Source of the DNA: Mucilaginibacter defluvii
GTDB taxonomy: Bacteria; Bacteroidota; Bacteroidia; Sphingobacteriales; Sphingobacteriaceae
Direction: 5' to 3'
DNA: 64,000 nt
Assembly: GCF_039543225.1 (NCBI RefSeq)
Contig: NZ_BAABJI010000002.1
Coordinates: forward strand, 2,170,001-2,234,000
Shown here piece by piece: positions 62,588 to 64,000 of the stretch. The position numbers and the translations under genes are program-made. Numbering within the stretch: position 1 is the stretch's first letter; every line of letters begins with the position of its first letter. The notes under the pieces were generated by a model. The model saw only the letters and a list, made by a program, of their open reading frames with translations. It was not told where the DNA came from and did not search any database.

Positions 62588-62709
62588 GAATCAAATTATA
62601 AACTTAGGCTTGCAGGCAAAAAGACCGCCTTACACCACAAATTTATAATAAAATACCAGCTAAAACCACCAGAAAGGCTACGTATGAGGTATTTAGAATC
62701 AATCTAAAC

Positions 62710-63081
62710 TCAATCCCACTCAAGGGCGCGTTTGCGGATAATGTAGATAAAGCCGAGCAGTAAGGTGCCCATGAAAATAAACATCTCGATCATGCCGGTT
62801 TTGCCCAGCTCTTTAAAGTTTATAGCCCATGGGTACATAAAGATCACCTCAACATCAAACAGCACAAACAGAATGGCTACCAGGAAGTATTTGATGGAAA
62901 TAGGCGTACGCGCGTTACCTACTACTTCTATACCTGACTCAAAGGGCGTAAGCTTATCATTGGTTTTGCGTTTAGGGCCAATTTTGTGGGTTACAAACAT
63001 GGTGGTAAATACAAAACCAAGTGCCACTACCATTTGAAAAATGATAGGCAAGAAGTTGATCGGTAAACTTTGTGCTTCCAT
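62710..63081 (-). CDS. nuoA: NADH-quinone oxidoreductase subunit A
   Basis: 123 residues from ATG 63079-63081 (MEAQSLPINFLPIIFQMVVA); an ATG at 63123 would extend the N-terminus into the upstream terminator and is rejected. KLTPFESGIEVVGNARTPIS and FLVAILFVLFDVEVIFMYPWA are family signatures; three membrane helices. First gene of nuoA-N. A TATATTTG box (63093-63086) lies only 5 bases before the ATG, so the mRNA may be nearly leaderless if it is used. Confidence 0.95.
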   Translation of the reverse strand: MEAQSLPINFLPIIFQMVVALGFVFTTMFVTHKIGPKRKTNDKLTPFESGIEVVGNARTPISIKYFLVAILFVLFDVEVIFMYPWAINFKELGKTGMIEMFIFMGTLLLGFIYIIRKRALEWD

Positions 63082-63112
63082 ATTGCAAATATAATGATGG
63101 GTTTCAAATAAA

Positions 63113-63140
63113 AAAGGTCTCATTTTTTAATGAGACCTTT
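63113..63140 (-). terminator. intrinsic terminator between the TPR gene and nuoA
   Basis: AAAGGTCTCATT (63113-63124) pairs with AATGAGACCTTT (63129-63140); a T-rich stretch follows on the minus strand. It ends the upstream TPR transcript, so the nuo operon needs its own promoter in about 30 bases. Confidence 0.75.
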
Positions 63141-63166
63141 AATAGTTTTTATGGTTTGAGCTCCGG

Positions 63167-64000
63167 TTATTTACCGGTTGCTCCGCCCTTTTTAGAGAAA
63201 AATGCTAATACCGATTTATTGGTTGGATCCAACTCTCTGGCTTTAGTAAAGTTTTCAGTAGCCTTGGCGTTATCCTTTTCTTTGTAAGCAGCGTAGTTGC
63301 CTAAGTAAACATAAGCTTCACTTAAGCCTTTTTTGGCTTTATCATCAGGAGCACCTTTAGCAGTTACTACCTCAATATATTTTTCGTAGAAAGGTTTAGC
63401 GTAACCTACTATGTTGTTACGGTCTTTTTCCTTCATCTCGTTTACACGTGCACGGTAAAGATACGCATCAGCAAACGGCTGATTAGCAGTTTTCTGAATG
63501 ATATAGCTAAACGCGCTATCGGCTTTAGTCAACACTTCTTCGTTACCTTTTTTAGCGTCGTAACCAAAATAGTAACTTAAACCCTCATAAAAATAATCGG
63601 TAAGTTTAACAGCGCGACCACCTTTTTGGGTGAACTCGTTATAAGCGTCACCGGCTTCAACATACTTTTTCTTTTGGTAAAGAGTTTTAGCAATTTCGGC
63701 ATAAAGCTCTGCCTGCGTAGTGTCTAACTCTACCGCTTTCTTCAGGTTATTGATACCTGATGAATCATCTCCTGAAGCAATTTGAATACGCCCTAAATAC
63801 AAATAATCGCGCGGTATAATACGTTTTTCACCAGCTTCGGCCATGAATTTTTTCATACCGGCTAATGCGGCTGGGTAATCCTTATTCTCGTAAGCAGCAT
63901 AGGCTTTATAACGATAGATTTTAAGATTCGTGTTAGCGCCAGGAAGCTTTTCTAATTCAGCAACTTCAGCCTGTAATGTCGGATAATCACCTGCTGCTAA
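63167..64000 (-). CDS. tetratricopeptide-repeat protein (5' end outside window)
   Basis: The frame is open to base 64000, so about 277 C-terminal residues are seen. TPR-like helical pairs repeat: KAYAAYENKDYPAALAGMKK, DSSGINNLKKAVELDTTQAE, IAKTLYQKKKYVEAGDAYNE and NYAAYKEKDNAKATENFTKA, with the last repeat ending in ELDPTNKSVL. TPR proteins mediate protein contacts; in Bacteroidota many are periplasmic. The partner is unknown. An internal ATG near 63856 is not the start. Confidence 0.85.
   Translation of the reverse strand, partial: LAAGDYPTLQAEVAELEKLPGANTNLKIYRYKAYAAYENKDYPAALAGMKKFMAEAGEKRIIPRDYLYLGRIQIASGDDSSGINNLKKAVELDTTQAELYAEIAKTLYQKKKYVEAGDAYNEFTQKGGRAVKLTDYFYEGLSYYFGYDAKKGNEEVLTKADSAFSYIIQKTANQPFADAYLYRARVNEMKEKDRNNIVGYAKPFYEKYIEVVTAKGAPDDKAKKGLSEAYVYLGNYAAYKEKDNAKATENFTKARELDPTNKSVLAFFSKKGGATGK

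Noticed and set aside
63086..63093. TATATTTG box as a certain nuoA promoter
   Set aside because: It is only 5 bases from the chosen ATG, which would leave almost no leader, and no -33 element at the right spacing is seen; kept only as a remark.

Overview
The window is chromosomal DNA from a member of the Bacteroidota, most likely family Sphingobacteriaceae (Mucilaginibacter- or Pedobacter-like). This is inferred from the type IX secretion / gliding genes porV and gldJ, a DUF4834 gene, a YfhO-type membrane protein, a 14-gene nuo operon with a short NuoG, TAnnTTTG-type promoter boxes, and interspersed intergenic palindromes of a kind seen in that phylum. I recognised proteins by family motifs read by eye; no database search was possible.

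Layout. (1) 1-12.3 kb is ordinary chromosome: the 3'-truncated end of a YfhO-like gene, two small membrane genes, two tandem secreted paralogues, uvrB, a GH43-ricin lipoprotein, an acyltransferase, a Crp/Fnr regulator with a DUF1330 gene, and a SnoaL-like/SDR pair divergent from an HxlR regulator. (2) 12.37-39.3 kb is an accessory island, probably an integrative and mobilizable element. At its left edge lies a tRNA-3'-end-like sequence (12370-12398). At its right edge a large serine recombinase gene runs into an initiator tRNA (39255-39327). The island carries a dense defence cargo: a DUF2971 gene; a five-gene type I restriction operon (DUF5655/PD-(D/E)XK-like, hsdM, hsdS, a HEPN-motif gene, hsdR); an XRE-ImmA-SF1 helicase-unknown operon; a bacterial ubiquitin-like operon (tri-ubiquitin-like protein, ThiF/E1, DUF6527, 38-aa basic peptide); and an AbiC-like gene split in two. 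Its mobility part holds a candidate oriT, mobC, a relaxase with a nested second reading frame, a tyrosine recombinase, two regulators or accessory proteins, a split nucleotidyltransferase-like/HEPN locus and the serine recombinase. (3) 39.4-64 kb returns to core functions: a second initiator tRNA copy, era, der, ispF, porV, gldJ, a DUF4159 gene, rsmE, a CBS/HlyC-type membrane protein, ppa, dedA, the complete nuoA-N operon on the minus strand, and the C-terminal part of a TPR protein cut by the right edge.

How they work together. The core part supplies respiration (complex I), type IX secretion/gliding, GTPases for ribosome assembly, DNA repair and isoprenoid synthesis. The island supplies its own transfer and integration genes and at least four apparently independent anti-phage or conflict modules. 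The most interesting are the multi-ubiquitin/E1/DUF6527 operon and the HEPN gene that occupies, inside the restriction operon, the position that the anticodon nuclease gene prrC occupies between hsdS and hsdR in EcoprrI.
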